A stretch of 40,038 bases of DNA from assembly GCA_003278045.1 (NCBI GenBank), contig QCHG01000012.1, forward strand, positions 1 to 40,038. The letters are read 5' to 3'. This document shows positions 1-8,649 of this stretch, one piece after another (within the stretch, counting starts at the first letter, position 1; each line of letters starts with the position of its first letter). The notes beneath the pieces were generated by a model. The model saw only the letters and a program-made list of their open reading frames with translations. It searched no databases and was not told the origin of the DNA. The DNA is from Prochlorococcus sp. AG-402-A04 (GTDB taxonomy: Bacteria > Cyanobacteriota > Cyanobacteriia > PCC-6307 > Cyanobiaceae). Made by a program: the position numbers and the translations under genes.

Positions 1-585
1 TAATCAAAATATCGAAATTTTTCTAGATCAAAAAAGATTAATTTCTGCTGATATTAATGGTATTAAAATCATAAATGTCTATGTTCCAAATGGATCTTCC
101 CTAGAATCTAGTAAGTTCGAATACAAAATTAATTGGTTAAATTGTTTAGCTTCATTTTTGGATGATCAAGAAAAAAAAGGAGAAATAATTTGTCTTATGG
201 GTGATTTTAATGTCGCTCCATCTAACTTGGATATTCATGATCCAAAGAAATATAAAGGAGGAATACTGGCCTCTGAGAGAGAAATGCACTAAATAATGTT
301 CTAAAAAAAAGATTAATAGATTCGTTCAGGATTTTCGAACAAAATACTGGCCATTGGAGTTGGTGGGATTACCGTAATAATGCATTTGAATTAAATAAAG
401 GTTGGAGAATAGACCATATATATATCAGCAAGGAACTATCGTCAAAGCTTAAAAGTTGTGTCATAGACAGCTCCCCAAGGGGTAATTTACGTCCAAGTGA
501 TCATGCTCCAGTAATGATAGATCTTAACTTAAACGACATAAATATAGATTTTTCAGAGGATGAGGATAATTTCTTCGAAATATAA
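1..585 (+). pseudogene. xthA: Exodeoxyribonuclease III, 5'-truncated by the window and frameshifted
   Basis: This is the 3' part of an ExoIII/AP-endonuclease gene (base excision repair, Mg-dependent phosphodiesterase). Frame 2 reads the GDFNVAP metal/active-site motif and then stops at TAA 290-292 after SEREMH. The remainder continues in frame 1 from about 286 (ALNNVLKKRL), with WWDYR, WRIDHI and the catalytic SDHAP motif, to TAA 583-585. One base is missing at about 284-285 relative to an intact gene. Both halves otherwise look well conserved, so this is either a very recent lesion or a sequencing/assembly error. The start lies before the window. Confidence 0.85.
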
Positions 586-811
586 TTTAAACAATTTAAA
601 TTTCTTTAATGCCTGAAAACGCTCATTAATAAAGACTTATCTAAAGTAGAATTGTTTCATATCATGATTTCTTTAAAATTAATTATTTACAATCGAAACT
701 ATCGCAATAAAAATATCATAATGTAGAATTTCAATCTGATTGACAAAATTTTTACTTATTTCTAATTTAGAACATGACTAGATTTTTCTCAAAACATCAT
801 TTAGCTAAATT

Positions 812-2113
812 GTGACTGACATATTAAATTACACAAAATCAGAAGAAATTTTCTCTGCCGCCCAACAACTAATGCCTGGAGGAGTAAGCTCTCCAGTAAG
901 AGCTTTTAAGTCTGTAGGAGGCCAACCAATTGTTTTTGATAGAGTCAAAGGTCCTTTCGCTTGGGATATTGATGGAAATAGATATATTGACTACATAGGA
1001 AGCTGGGGACCTGCTATATGTGGACATGCCCACCCTGAAGTTACAACTGCATTACAGGAAGCAATTGAGAAAGGCACTAGCTTTGGTGCGCCATGCGTTC
1101 TAGAGAACCAACTTGCTGAAATGGTAATAGATGCCGTCCCATCTGTAGAAATGGTTAGATTTGTCAATAGTGGAACTGAAGCATGCATGGCTGTTTTGAG
1201 ACTTATGCGAGCATTTACTGGAAGAGATAAAGTTATTAAATTTGACGGTTGTTATCATGGTCATGCAGATATGTTTTTAGTAAAAGCAGGATCAGGTGTA
1301 GCCACTCTGGGTTTGCCAGATTCGCCAGGTGTTCCACGGACCACAACTGCTAATACACTTACTGCTCCCTACAATGACCTAGAAGCAGTAAAAAAATTAT
1401 TTTCTGAAAATCCTGATGCCATTTCGGGGGTTATTCTTGAGCCTATCGTTGGTAATGCTGGATTTATTACTCCAGAACCTGGATTCTTGGAGGGATTAAG
1501 GGAATTAACCACTGAGAATGGATCCTTATTAGTTTTTGACGAAGTAATGACTGGATTCAGAATAAGTTATGGAGGAGCTCAAGAAAAGTTTGGGGTTACT
1601 CCTGATTTAACAACCCTTGGTAAAGTAATTGGTGGAGGCCTGCCTGTTGGAGCTTATGGAGGCAAGAAAGAAATAATGTCCATGGTAGCCCCTTCAGGTC
1701 CGGTATACCAAGCAGGCACTTTGAGCGGTAATCCACTCGCAATGACTGCTGGAATAAAAACCCTTGAACTGCTAAAACAAGATGGTACGTACGATAAACT
1801 TGATTCAACAACTTCTAGATTAATTGAAGGAATAATTCAGTCTGCAGAAAATAACGGTATTGCTATTAATGGTGGTAGTGTAAGCGCTATGTTTGGATTT
1901 TTCTTATGCGATGGGCCAGTTAGGAACTTTGATGAAGCAAAAACAAATGATGCCGAACTTTTTGGTAAGTTGCATAGAGAAATGCTACTACGAGGAATTT
2001 ATCTAGCGCCAAGCCCCTTTGAAGCTGGTTTCACCTCACTAGCTCACAGCGAAGAAGAAATTGATAAAACTATAGAAGCTTTTGACGAATCCTTTAATGC
2101 AATTAAGAAATAA
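812..2113 (+). CDS. hemL: Glutamate-1-semialdehyde 2,1-aminomutase
   Basis: PLP-dependent aminomutase that converts glutamate-1-semialdehyde to 5-aminolevulinate, the last step of the C5 route feeding chlorophyll, haem and corrinoids. It is 433 aa, normal for the family. SGTEA (about 120-124) matches the PLP phosphate-binding motif. FDEVMTGFR (about 242-250) contains the Asp that contacts the PLP ring nitrogen. K271 in [10 protein letters not shown] is the Schiff-base lysine. The start is GTG 812, which overlaps the TGA of a 13-codon upstream reading frame. gltX in this window supplies Glu-tRNA, the pathway's starting substrate. Confidence 0.97.
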   Translation: MTDILNYTKSEEIFSAAQQLMPGGVSSPVRAFKSVGGQPIVFDRVKGPFAWDIDGNRYIDYIGSWGPAICGHAHPEVTTALQEAIEKGTSFGAPCVLENQLAEMVIDAVPSVEMVRFVNSGTEACMAVLRLMRAFTGRDKVIKFDGCYHGHADMFLVKAGSGVATLGLPDSPGVPRTTTANTLTAPYNDLEAVKKLFSENPDAISGVILEPIVGNAGFITPEPGFLEGLRELTTENGSLLVFDEVMTGFRISYGGAQEKFGVTPDLTTLGKVIGGGLPVGAYGGKKEIMSMVAPSGPVYQAGTLSGNPLAMTAGIKTLELLKQDGTYDKLDSTTSRLIEGIIQSAENNGIAINGGSVSAMFGFFLCDGPVRNFDEAKTNDAELFGKLHREMLLRGIYLAPSPFEAGFTSLAHSEEEIDKTIEAFDESFNAIKK

Positions 2114-2185
2114 TCATCTACTAGCCTTTCTTTAAAGAAAAATAAGTAAATGATTATAAAGTTTAGTAAGATCTTTTCTAAAGAA

Positions 2186-2989
2186 TTATCTTCTACCACC
2201 AACTATTACTGGGGGAGAACCTCCTTCTGAACCTGGCAAGCCAGGAACGACTTGTGTACTACCATCCCATTTGTCGAGAAATAATTTGAAAAGTACTTGA
2301 TCATCGAGACTTCTATTTAATGTCTCATATCTAAGTGCTTCTTGTTCAGCAATTTCAACTTCAGTCTTTGCTCTTAGTAATTGCTGACCAGCTATTTGCT
2401 TTTGTTCAATCGCAGCTCTATATTCTTCAGCGATCTCTAATCCAGTAAGATCTAAACTTTTAACATCTACATAATCAAATGAATTTAATTCTTTTGCAAC
2501 GGTATCACCAACTTTTTCAGAAATTACTGCGAATTCAGTAGCAATTGTCTCTAGCTCATATTGAGAAAAGACTGATTTTAGAGCTTTTAGCAAAGATGGC
2601 TGAACAATTTTCTGATAAACATCGCTATTTCTGCTTGCAATTGTTGCGAAGATCCTTCCTGCCTCGTTAGGTTTTACTGAATATTTAACAGTAGCTGTAG
2701 CTCTAATAACTTGAAGATCTTTAGTAAGCGTTTCAAATTTTTCTGGTTGAACTTGAGTTTTTATATCAAATGGATATACAGACTGAATAAATGGAAGTTT
2801 AAAGTTTAAACCAGCTCTCCGAGAGGGGCCACTTACTTTCCCTAGTGTTGTAACAACTGCAACTTGTCCAGAAGGTACAACAAATAATGATTGGGTGAGC
2901 AAAAGAAAGCCAGTAAAAGACAATACAATAAGTAATGTTGCCGTCCCACCAGGACCTGTTGGTGTGACATTTTTAAAAGATGTTGACAT
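2186..2989 (-). CDS. Prohibitin/SPFH (band 7) family membrane protein
   Basis: 267-aa SPFH-domain protein. An N-terminal membrane segment (about residues 18-38) is followed by VPSGQVAVVTTLGKV, the typical start of a prohibitin domain. A coiled-coil-like region rich in A, E and Q follows (about 180-230, EQKQIAGQQLLRAKTEVEIAE), as in prohibitins. Cyanobacterial prohibitins form large membrane ring or scaffold assemblies, and homologues associate with FtsH proteases; that role is inferred from the family. The gene is at the 3' end of a minus-strand run and converges on hemL. The C-terminus is glycine-rich (GSEGGSPPVIVGGRR). Confidence 0.88.
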   Translation of the reverse strand: MSTSFKNVTPTGPGGTATLLIVLSFTGFLLLTQSLFVVPSGQVAVVTTLGKVSGPSRRAGLNFKLPFIQSVYPFDIKTQVQPEKFETLTKDLQVIRATATVKYSVKPNEAGRIFATIASRNSDVYQKIVQPSLLKALKSVFSQYELETIATEFAVISEKVGDTVAKELNSFDYVDVKSLDLTGLEIAEEYRAAIEQKQIAGQQLLRAKTEVEIAEQEALRYETLNRSLDDQVLFKLFLDKWDGSTQVVPGLPGSEGGSPPVIVGGRR

Positions 2990-3099
2990 TAAATTTTAAC
3001 TTTATATTTAATCATATTTAAATAGACTAATTAGTGCATTAGTAAGACATTTAATTAAAATATTTTTTTAATAATTGTAAATTTAAATATAGATTTAAA

Positions 3100-3309
3100 T
3101 TAATAGATATTTGATTTAAATTCTTGCAAAAGTTCTAAATAAAGATCCTCATCTATCTCCCTGATATCATATTCAGAGGGTAAAACACCATGCTTATGCT
3201 CATGTACCGCCATCCAACAGAATTTCTCAATTTCTTCTTTTGAAAAACGAGGGTATTCTTTTACATTCTTAATCAACGTAGTAATGAGAGATTTTGAATA
3301 ATCTGCCAT
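3100..3309 (-). CDS. Conserved hypothetical protein, 69 aa
   Basis: Small acidic, probably soluble protein; function not recognised. It begins MADYSKSLITTLIKNVK and contains FCWMAVHEHKHG (about 30-41) and a Glu/Leu-rich helix at the C-terminus (EIDEDLYLELLQEF). There is no signal peptide or membrane segment. It lies 26 nt downstream of yajQ on the same strand and about 110 nt upstream of the prohibitin gene, so it may share the yajQ transcript. The steady coding character and ATG start favour a real gene. Confidence 0.75.
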   Translation of the reverse strand: MADYSKSLITTLIKNVKEYPRFSKEEIEKFCWMAVHEHKHGVLPSEYDIREIDEDLYLELLQEFKSNIY

Positions 3310-3335
3310 ATTTTTAAAAAATCTTACTAAATATT

Positions 3336-3833
3336 TTATCTAAAGTTATTAGCTTTTAGGGGAATGTTCAAAGACTCCTCCAACTCACTTACAAGTTTAA
3401 TTGCCAATTGAAGATCATTTTTGCTCTTACTAGCAACCCTGAGTGTTTCTCCATTGATACTGACATTAATTTTTTTTATTTGATCTCTAATATTTTTACT
3501 GATTTTTTTTGCAATTTCTTGTTTAATGCCTTGTTTTAATAAAATTGTCTGTTTAATTCTATTACCACTAACTATTTCAATGGCACCATAGTCAAATATT
3601 TTTAAGGATAAGTTTCTTTTTATTGCCTTTTGTCTAATTATGTCATTAACAGCATTCAAAGTAAGTTCGCTATTGGTGATTATAAAAATATTTTCTTTTT
3701 CTAAATCAACTGAAGTATCCGTGCCCTTCAAATCGTAACGCTGAGAAATTTCCCTTTTAACTTGATCCAAAGTATTGACTAATTCTTGTCTATCAAAATC
3801 AGAAACTACATCAAATGAAAAACTTTCTGCCAT
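3336..3833 (-). CDS. yajQ: YajQ-family nucleotide-binding protein
   Basis: 165 aa, the normal length of UPF0234/YajQ. It starts MAESFSFDVVSDFDRQEL, matching the family's SFDIVSEID beginning, and ends NIPLKANNFR, matching the family's C-terminal FKNFR. LLKQGI and LRVASKSKNDLQ (about 140-151) are further family signatures. Some YajQ proteins bind cyclic di-GMP and act on transcription; others bind nucleotides or tRNA. The ligand here cannot be told from sequence. Its upstream neighbour is the SLOG-like protein, 66 nt away on the same strand. Confidence 0.93.
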   Translation of the reverse strand: MAESFSFDVVSDFDRQELVNTLDQVKREISQRYDLKGTDTSVDLEKENIFIITNSELTLNAVNDIIRQKAIKRNLSLKIFDYGAIEIVSGNRIKQTILLKQGIKQEIAKKISKNIRDQIKKINVSINGETLRVASKSKNDLQLAIKLVSELEESLNIPLKANNFR

Positions 3834-3899
3834 AGTAAATTATTAAACGCTAAATATTATTAGCATAAATCATCTTTTAATAAGGGGAAATGGGTTGAT

Positions 3900-4412
3900 T
3901 TAATCAAAAAATAACAAACTAACCACTTTGCCCATTTCTTCAGCACATCTACAACTATTTAGCAAAGTTTCACTATCATGAAAGGCAAAGCATATTAATT
4001 GATCGCACCTAGTAATAATTTCTTGATTACAAAGACTACTTGCAAGTGGCAAAGGTAATTCATCATTTTCACTTTTTTCAACCAAATGCATAACCCTCTC
4101 AAGTTGATCTTTTATTTCGGGTATTTGTCTATCAAGACTTTGTGGTAGTAAAACAGTTAATAATGATGGATTAATATCTAAGACAGCTCGAATAACAGCT
4201 GCATTAACACCTTGAGATCCAGATGTAAGGATATTATGTCCTTCCTCTGCTAACGACCTTGCTATCAACTCAATTAAGTGGATATCTACAACCGGTACGT
4301 GTCTACTACCTAAAAAAGCAATTCTCCTTTTCCCATTATCTTGGAGTTTTGCAAGTTCTTGAGCTAAGGCATCAACACCTTCAGTTGCTGGTAGATCTAA
4401 AGAGCGACTCAA
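3900..4412 (-). CDS. SLOG/DprA-like Rossmann-fold protein
   Basis: 170 aa. The core RRIAFLGSRHVPVVD ... EEGHNILTSGSQGVNAA resembles the glycine-rich nucleotide-binding half of DprA/SLOG (LOG/TIGR00725-type) proteins, which sense or cleave nucleotide-derived ligands. It is much shorter than a full DprA and has no DNA-binding C-terminal domain, so a direct role in transformation is not supported. LPQSLDRQIPEIKDQL and DQLICFAFHDSETLLNS are further helices and strands of the fold. It is 25 nt downstream of the BioD-like gene, probably in the same operon. Function is unassigned. Confidence 0.7.
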   Translation of the reverse strand: MSRSLDLPATEGVDALAQELAKLQDNGKRRIAFLGSRHVPVVDIHLIELIARSLAEEGHNILTSGSQGVNAAVIRAVLDINPSLLTVLLPQSLDRQIPEIKDQLERVMHLVEKSENDELPLPLASSLCNQEIITRCDQLICFAFHDSETLLNSCRCAEEMGKVVSLLFFD

Positions 4413-4437
4413 AATAATAAAGTTCCTATATTTGAAA

Positions 4438-5547
4438 TTAGCATTTATCTGAAAAATTGCAGGGAAAATCTATCTTTTCGAGAATTCTTTTTAGATTTAC
4501 ATGCTCTTGAACTAATTGAATAGCATAAGAAGCTTTAATTGATTCATGTATTCTGACATGACCAAAAGCTTGTTCAATAATTTCCACGGAGGAAAGAGTA
4601 TCTAATTCCACCTTTAAAATTGGCACCTCCAATTCCTCCGCTCTATGAATCAATTGTGACAAAGGATCTCCTAAGCCAGTTAAAATAAGGCATTGAGTCG
4701 AAGCCTCCAAAGCAGCAAGTTGGATGTCAGTTCTATCAGCTCCAGTAACTACAGCCATATTTCGTCTTCTCCTGAAAAATTCCATTGCAGAATTCACCCC
4801 CATCGCACCAATACTTAATGTTTCAACAAGCAAATGATCTTTTTCAGGGCAACAAATTACTTGGGCATCTAGTCTTCTTACTAGCTCACCTACGGTGACA
4901 CTTCTAAGAAGTGGTGATTTAGGCATCACTCCAAACACTTCAATATCCAGATCTTTAAGAGAGGGTATTATTTCATTTTTAACTTTTTCGACTTCTTGCG
5001 GCAAAACTCCGTTTAACACAACTCCGGCCAATTTCTCACCTAATTGTTTTTTCGCATCAAGTAATGCATCCACACTTTTACAATCTTCCCATAAATTTAC
5101 AATTAAAACTTTCGCATCTAAATCCTTAGCTAGTTGCGGGAGACTTAAGCCATAAATCATACCCTCGTGAAGACTTCCGGCTGCCTCTAAAATATTGAGA
5201 CCTTCAAAATCATCATTAACTAATCCTTCAATCTGATCAAAACCTTTTCCTGGGAGCAAGTCTTTATTGAAGATTCTTTTTTCAGCTGAGATATTATCTA
5301 ATAATCCTACTGAAGAAATTAAATTCTCCTCTTCTATATTTAATGTTGATCCAATAAACTTAACATCATCATCTATTAATCCTTCATAAGACATTGAGGG
5401 AAGATTAGTAAGTTCAATACACGTTGCTAGAGGTTTTCCAATGCGTACTTTTTTTTTCTTCTGTAAAAGTTTTTTTGCTATCCCAAGAACCATTGCAGAC
5501 TTACCACTAAATGGCTCACATGAGCCAATTAATAATATATCGCTCAT
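4438..5547 (-). CDS. BioD-like P-loop / DRTGG-domain protein (phosphotransacetylase-like family)
   Basis: 369 aa. The N-terminus has a P-loop, GSCEPFSGKSAM (about 8-19), as in the BioD-like domain fused to phosphate acetyltransferases. The C-terminal part (about 215-345) is a DRTGG domain with MAVVTGADRTDIQLAAL. The catalytic PTA domain itself is absent, so this is not an acetyltransferase. The family is common in cyanobacteria and is often labelled phosphotransacetylase family protein. A nucleotide-regulated ATPase or switch is a reasonable inference. It is first in the minus-strand run leading to SLOG, YajQ and prohibitin, and divergent from the SDR gene at 5702. Confidence 0.82.
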   Translation of the reverse strand: MSDILLIGSCEPFSGKSAMVLGIAKKLLQKKKKVRIGKPLATCIELTNLPSMSYEGLIDDDVKFIGSTLNIEEENLISSVGLLDNISAEKRIFNKDLLPGKGFDQIEGLVNDDFEGLNILEAAGSLHEGMIYGLSLPQLAKDLDAKVLIVNLWEDCKSVDALLDAKKQLGEKLAGVVLNGVLPQEVEKVKNEIIPSLKDLDIEVFGVMPKSPLLRSVTVGELVRRLDAQVICCPEKDHLLVETLSIGAMGVNSAMEFFRRRRNMAVVTGADRTDIQLAALEASTQCLILTGLGDPLSQLIHRAEELEVPILKVELDTLSSVEIIEQAFGHVRIHESIKASYAIQLVQEHVNLKRILEKIDFPCNFSDKC

Positions 5548-5701
5548 AATTTAGAAAATTATTTATTAATAGGTCTAAGATAATATTTTTTTCAGAACTA
5601 AACAAATATTTTTTTATGAGTTTTAATCAAATAAAAAAATAAATAATCTTTTTTTGGTAAATTTATTTTAATTCTTTGGTATCTCATAAAAATAAAGCAA
5701 C

Positions 5702-6421
5702 ATGATAAATTCAATCAAAAACAAAAAAACTATAGGGATTACTGGAGCCTCAGGTGCGCTAGGGAAAGAATTAACAAAGTTGTTTCGTCAAAAAGGATAT
5801 AAAGTTATTGGATTTACTCATAGTAAAAGTAATTATGAAATAAATCTTGAATCTCCAAATGAATGGATTAAATGGGAATGTGGGAAAGAGTCGTCATTAA
5901 AAAAACAATTAGAAAAGATAGACATTTTAATTTTGAATCATGGTATCTACGATTTGAGTAGAGAAAATTCCAATTATGAAAACTCAATAGAGATAAATGC
6001 ATTAAGCAAATTCAAATTTTTAAATTTATTTGAAGATATTGCTCTAAGCAATGATTCACTAATAAAGAAAGAGATTTGGATAAATACATCTGAAGCAGAA
6101 ATATTACCCGCCCTAAATCCGTCATATGAGATTAGTAAATCCCTTATTGGTCAATTAGTTTCATTCAAAAAAAATCTTCTGGGAAAAAATATAAAGAAAA
6201 AATTAATAATAAAAAAAATCATCTTAGGGCCTTTTAAATCAGAACTAAATCCGCTTGGAATAATGAGTCCTAAATATGTTTCTAAAAAAATTTATGATTT
6301 AGCAAATTCAAAAAATTATTTAGTAATAATTAGTCCAAACCCTTTATCCTATATACTTTTCCCATTGAAAGAATTTTTTAATTTTTTGTATTGCCAAATT
6401 ATCTATAATTACAAATCTTAG
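5702..6421 (+). CDS. SDR-family NAD(P)-dependent oxidoreductase
   Basis: 239-aa short-chain dehydrogenase. The Rossmann motif GITGASGALGKEL is at about 13-25. The NNAG position reads ILNHGIYD (about 76-83). The catalytic Tyr-x3-Lys reads SYEISKS (about 140-146), preceded by INTSEAE in the Ser position region. Substrate is unknown. It is very rich in Lys and Asn, with long A-runs typical of this genome. It converges on map with only 3 nt between stop codons. Confidence 0.85.
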   Translation: MINSIKNKKTIGITGASGALGKELTKLFRQKGYKVIGFTHSKSNYEINLESPNEWIKWECGKESSLKKQLEKIDILILNHGIYDLSRENSNYENSIEINALSKFKFLNLFEDIALSNDSLIKKEIWINTSEAEILPALNPSYEISKSLIGQLVSFKKNLLGKNIKKKLIIKKIILGPFKSELNPLGIMSPKYVSKKIYDLANSKNYLVIISPNPLSYILFPLKEFFNFLYCQIIYNYKS

Positions 6422-6424
6422 TCT

Positions 6425-7264
6425 CTAGAAATCTCGATCTGTCAATATTTCAATACCATCTTTTAAAACAACTATTGTATGCTCCCATTGGGCCGATAAT
6501 TTTCCATCTTTTGTTATTACAGTCCATCTATCATTAAGTGTTTTGCAAAATTTAGTCCCTTCATTAACAATAGGTTCCACCGCTAATGTCATACCTTCAC
6601 GAAGGACGACGTTGGGCAATTCTTTGGTCCGAAAATTAAATACCGATGGCTCTTCATGAAGATTCCTTCCAACTCCATGACCTGTATAGTCTTCTACAAC
6701 ACTAAAGCCATTTTTTATAACAATATCTTCAATTTCCCCAGCCACATCAAGAAGTGTATTCCCTGCCTTGATTTTCGATAGGCCCGCATACAATGCTTTA
6801 TAAGCTACATCGCTAAGATTTTGAACCTTTGCACTAACTTCTCCTACACAAATTGATATGCAACTATCCCCATGGAAACCATCTAAATATGCTCCTGTAT
6901 CAATTTTAACTAAGTCCCCACTTTTAATTATTTTATTTTTATTAGGTATTCCATGAACAACTTCATTGTTGATACTAGAGCAAATACTAGAAGGAAATCC
7001 GTGGTAGCCCTTAAAACTTGGAACAGCTCCAAAACTTTTTATCCTCTTTTCTGCAAAATCATCTAAATCTTTAGTGCTCATTCCAGGCCTAATTAGGTCA
7101 TTAATTTCCCTTAAAACGGTTGCTACAATCCTGCTAGATTTTTTCATCAAATTTATTTCTCGTGAAGACTTTATTTCAATTCCTCTTCTCCTCTGAATAA
7201 AAGGAACTTGATCATTAACCTTGGAATTATTTTTATTTAACAAAAGATCTGCAAAATGTCTCAT
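6425..7264 (-). CDS. map: Methionine aminopeptidase, type I
   Basis: 279 aa. Removes initiator Met from nascent proteins in the cytosol. The five metal ligands are visible: Asp in VKIDTGAYLDGF, Asp in FHGDSC, His in YTGHGVGRN, Glu in AVEPIVNEG and Glu in AQWEHTI. A roughly 30-residue N-terminal extension ending in RRRGIEIKS is usual for cyanobacterial type I MetAPs. The start is ATG 7264. The gene is divergent from the PepSY-like membrane gene at 7360, leaving a 95-bp shared promoter region. Confidence 0.97.
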   Translation of the reverse strand: MRHFADLLLNKNNSKVNDQVPFIQRRRGIEIKSSREINLMKKSSRIVATVLREINDLIRPGMSTKDLDDFAEKRIKSFGAVPSFKGYHGFPSSICSSINNEVVHGIPNKNKIIKSGDLVKIDTGAYLDGFHGDSCISICVGEVSAKVQNLSDVAYKALYAGLSKIKAGNTLLDVAGEIEDIVIKNGFSVVEDYTGHGVGRNLHEEPSVFNFRTKELPNVVLREGMTLAVEPIVNEGTKFCKTLNDRWTVITKDGKLSAQWEHTIVVLKDGIEILTDRDF

Positions 7265-7359
7265 TGGAATAAATAGTAGTATTAGGTAAGTATCTTCAAA
7301 ATAGCCATTGAGGTTTTGGCTATCTTAAATCTATCAATAACAATAGGAAAGAAACAAAA

Positions 7360-7668
7360 ATGAAAATTTTATTTAATTCTAGGCAATTTCATAAGGCTTT
7401 GGCGCCTTGGGTTTTTCTTCCATTGTTTATATCTTCGATTACCGGCCTTATTTATAGGGTTTCAAAAGACATATTAGGTTACTCTAGAGAACAAGTTCAT
7501 TGGTTAATGTCTCTGCATGAGGGCGAATGGCTTGGAGATAATGGAGAATTAATATACGTTATATTGAATTCCCTTGGGGTTTTATGGATGCTCATAACGG
7601 GATTCCAAATGTTTTCAAAATCTATTTCATTTACCAAAAAGGTTACTAAAGGTGAGTCAAAAGGTTAA
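7360..7668 (+). CDS. PepSY-associated transmembrane-like small membrane protein
   Basis: 102 aa with two predicted membrane segments (about residues 14-32 and 66-86) separated by an extramembrane stretch, VHWLMSLHEGEWLGDNGELIY. The pattern FHKALAPWVFLPLFISSITGLIYR ... LHEGEWLG ... LITG resembles the short PepSY-TM-like proteins common in cyanobacteria. It lacks a full PepSY repeat domain. Function is unknown. It lies 32 nt upstream of rplS on the same strand. Confidence 0.75.
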   Translation: MKILFNSRQFHKALAPWVFLPLFISSITGLIYRVSKDILGYSREQVHWLMSLHEGEWLGDNGELIYVILNSLGVLWMLITGFQMFSKSISFTKKVTKGESKG

Positions 7669-7700
7669 GATATTAAACTTGTAAGATAAAAAAGACTTAA

Positions 7701-8171
7701 ATGGCCAAAGAGAATCAAGAGAAGGAATTAGAAACCGGTACTAAAGCTGAGGCACCAGTTGATGTAGCAGTTGAACAAAAAGAAAACAACATGGTTTCTG
7801 AAACTACACAAACCCTAAACGCATCCAACCTTATTAAGGAATTTGAGGATGCACAATTAAAAAAAGAATTACCTGAAATTTATGTTGGCGACACTGTAAA
7901 AGTTGGAGTAAAAATTACAGAAGGTAATAAAGAAAGAGTGCAACCTTATGAAGGTGTTGTCATAGCAAAAAGGCATGGCGGCATCAACCAGACTATTACA
8001 GTTAGAAGAATTTTTCAGGGTATAGGTGTTGAAAGAGTATTTATGCTACATAGTCCACAGGTTGCCTCTCTAAAAGTCGAACGTAGAGGTAAAGTAAGGA
8101 GAGCTAAGTTATTCTATCTGAGAGATAGAGTAGGGAAAGCTACTCGCGTAAAACAACGCTTTGATCGATAA
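7701..8171 (+). CDS. rplS: 50S ribosomal protein L19
   Basis: Large-subunit protein at the 30S/50S interface. The core (about residues 40-156) carries [77 protein letters not shown]. It is 156 aa against roughly 115-125 for typical bacterial L19. The extra residues are an acidic, low-complexity N-terminus ([19 protein letters not shown]). An internal ATG at 7791 would give about 126 aa. Choosing ATG 7701 assumes the extension is real, as the frame stays open and coding-like. tRNA-Trp follows. Confidence 0.95.
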   Translation: MAKENQEKELETGTKAEAPVDVAVEQKENNMVSETTQTLNASNLIKEFEDAQLKKELPEIYVGDTVKVGVKITEGNKERVQPYEGVVIAKRHGGINQTITVRRIFQGIGVERVFMLHSPQVASLKVERRGKVRRAKLFYLRDRVGKATRVKQRFDR

Positions 8172-8209
8172 AGTTGTAAATTAACCAACTTATTGGTCAC
8201 AAAGGCGCT

Positions 8210-8215
8210 TATAAT
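8210..8215 (+). promoter_or_regulatory. Candidate -10 box for tRNA-Trp
   Basis: A perfect TATAAT lies 9 nt upstream of the first base of tRNA-Trp, the right distance for a transcript starting at or just before the tRNA. No convincing -35 hexamer is seen at 16-18 nt spacing. This is a sequence-only prediction. Confidence 0.45.
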
Positions 8216-8224
8216 CATCTAAAT

Positions 8225-8297
8225 GCGTCGTTAGTTCAGTTGGTAGAACGCAGGTCTCCAAAACCTGATGTCGGGGGTTCAAGTCCTCCACGACGCG
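8225..8297 (+). tRNA. trnW: tRNA-Trp (CCA anticodon)
   Basis: Full cloverleaf. The 7-bp acceptor GCGTCGT (8225-8231) pairs with ACGACGC (8290-8296), and the discriminator is G8297. The anticodon stem 8251-8255/8263-8267 has loop CTCCAAA, anticodon CCA at 8258-8260. The T-loop GGTTCAAGTCC is present and CCA is not encoded. It sits between rplS and hcp on the same strand. Confidence 0.97.
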
Positions 8298-8332
8298 TTT
8301 GATCAACATTATGTAAATCATTTTTTCATAAG

Positions 8333-8527
8333 ATGGAGTTAGATCTTCAACCTGGGGACGTAGTTAAAGTCCTCGAATCAGCAGCTTTAGGATGGGTTCG
8401 TGCAAGAGTCATCAGAGTTAAGTCTGGTGGGAGAGTTGTCGTACAAAGTGACCAAGGCAGAGAATTTACCGCTAGAGGCAACCAAGTTAGGTTGATCGAA
8501 CCTGCTGGTTTTAGACCTCAAAAATAA
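8333..8527 (+). CDS. Hyper-conserved protein of Prochlorococcus and marine Synechococcus (Hcp)
   Basis: 64-aa basic protein recognised as the picocyanobacterial hyper-conserved protein. It starts MELDLQPGDVVKVLESAA and ends LIEPAGFRPQK. The pattern PGDVVKV ... GWVRARVIRVKSGGRVVVQSD ... NQVRLIEP looks like a small SH3/KOW-like beta-barrel, a fold often found in RNA or ribosome-binding proteins. Known context is rplS-tRNA-Trp-hcp-tRNA-Asp-gltX, seen here exactly, and it argues for a role in translation. Molecular function is not established. It lacks a clear Shine-Dalgarno sequence and may be co-transcribed with tRNA-Trp. Confidence 0.93.
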   Translation: MELDLQPGDVVKVLESAALGWVRARVIRVKSGGRVVVQSDQGREFTARGNQVRLIEPAGFRPQK

Positions 8528-8600
8528 ACAGTTGTTTATATTTAACTCAGCTGTAAAACTAACTATTTCTGTAAATCCTCAAATTAATAAATTTTTTTTA

Positions 8601-8629
8601 TTACAACACCATAAATTAAGTATTATGAT
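8601..8629 (+). promoter_or_regulatory. Candidate promoter for tRNA-Asp
   Basis: TTACAA (8601-8606) and TATGAT (8624-8629) are separated by 17 nt. Transcription would start near 8636, giving a leader of about 40 nt that includes the perfect hairpin at 8650-8669 before the tRNA. This is a pattern-based prediction and the -35 match is weak. Confidence 0.35.
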
Positions 8630-8649
8630 CTGATAATTTTAAGAATGAA

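Noticed and set aside
586..811. Small gene between xth and hemL
   Set aside because: Only very short frames on either strand, with no motif; apart from the 13-codon frame at 774, nothing supports a gene.
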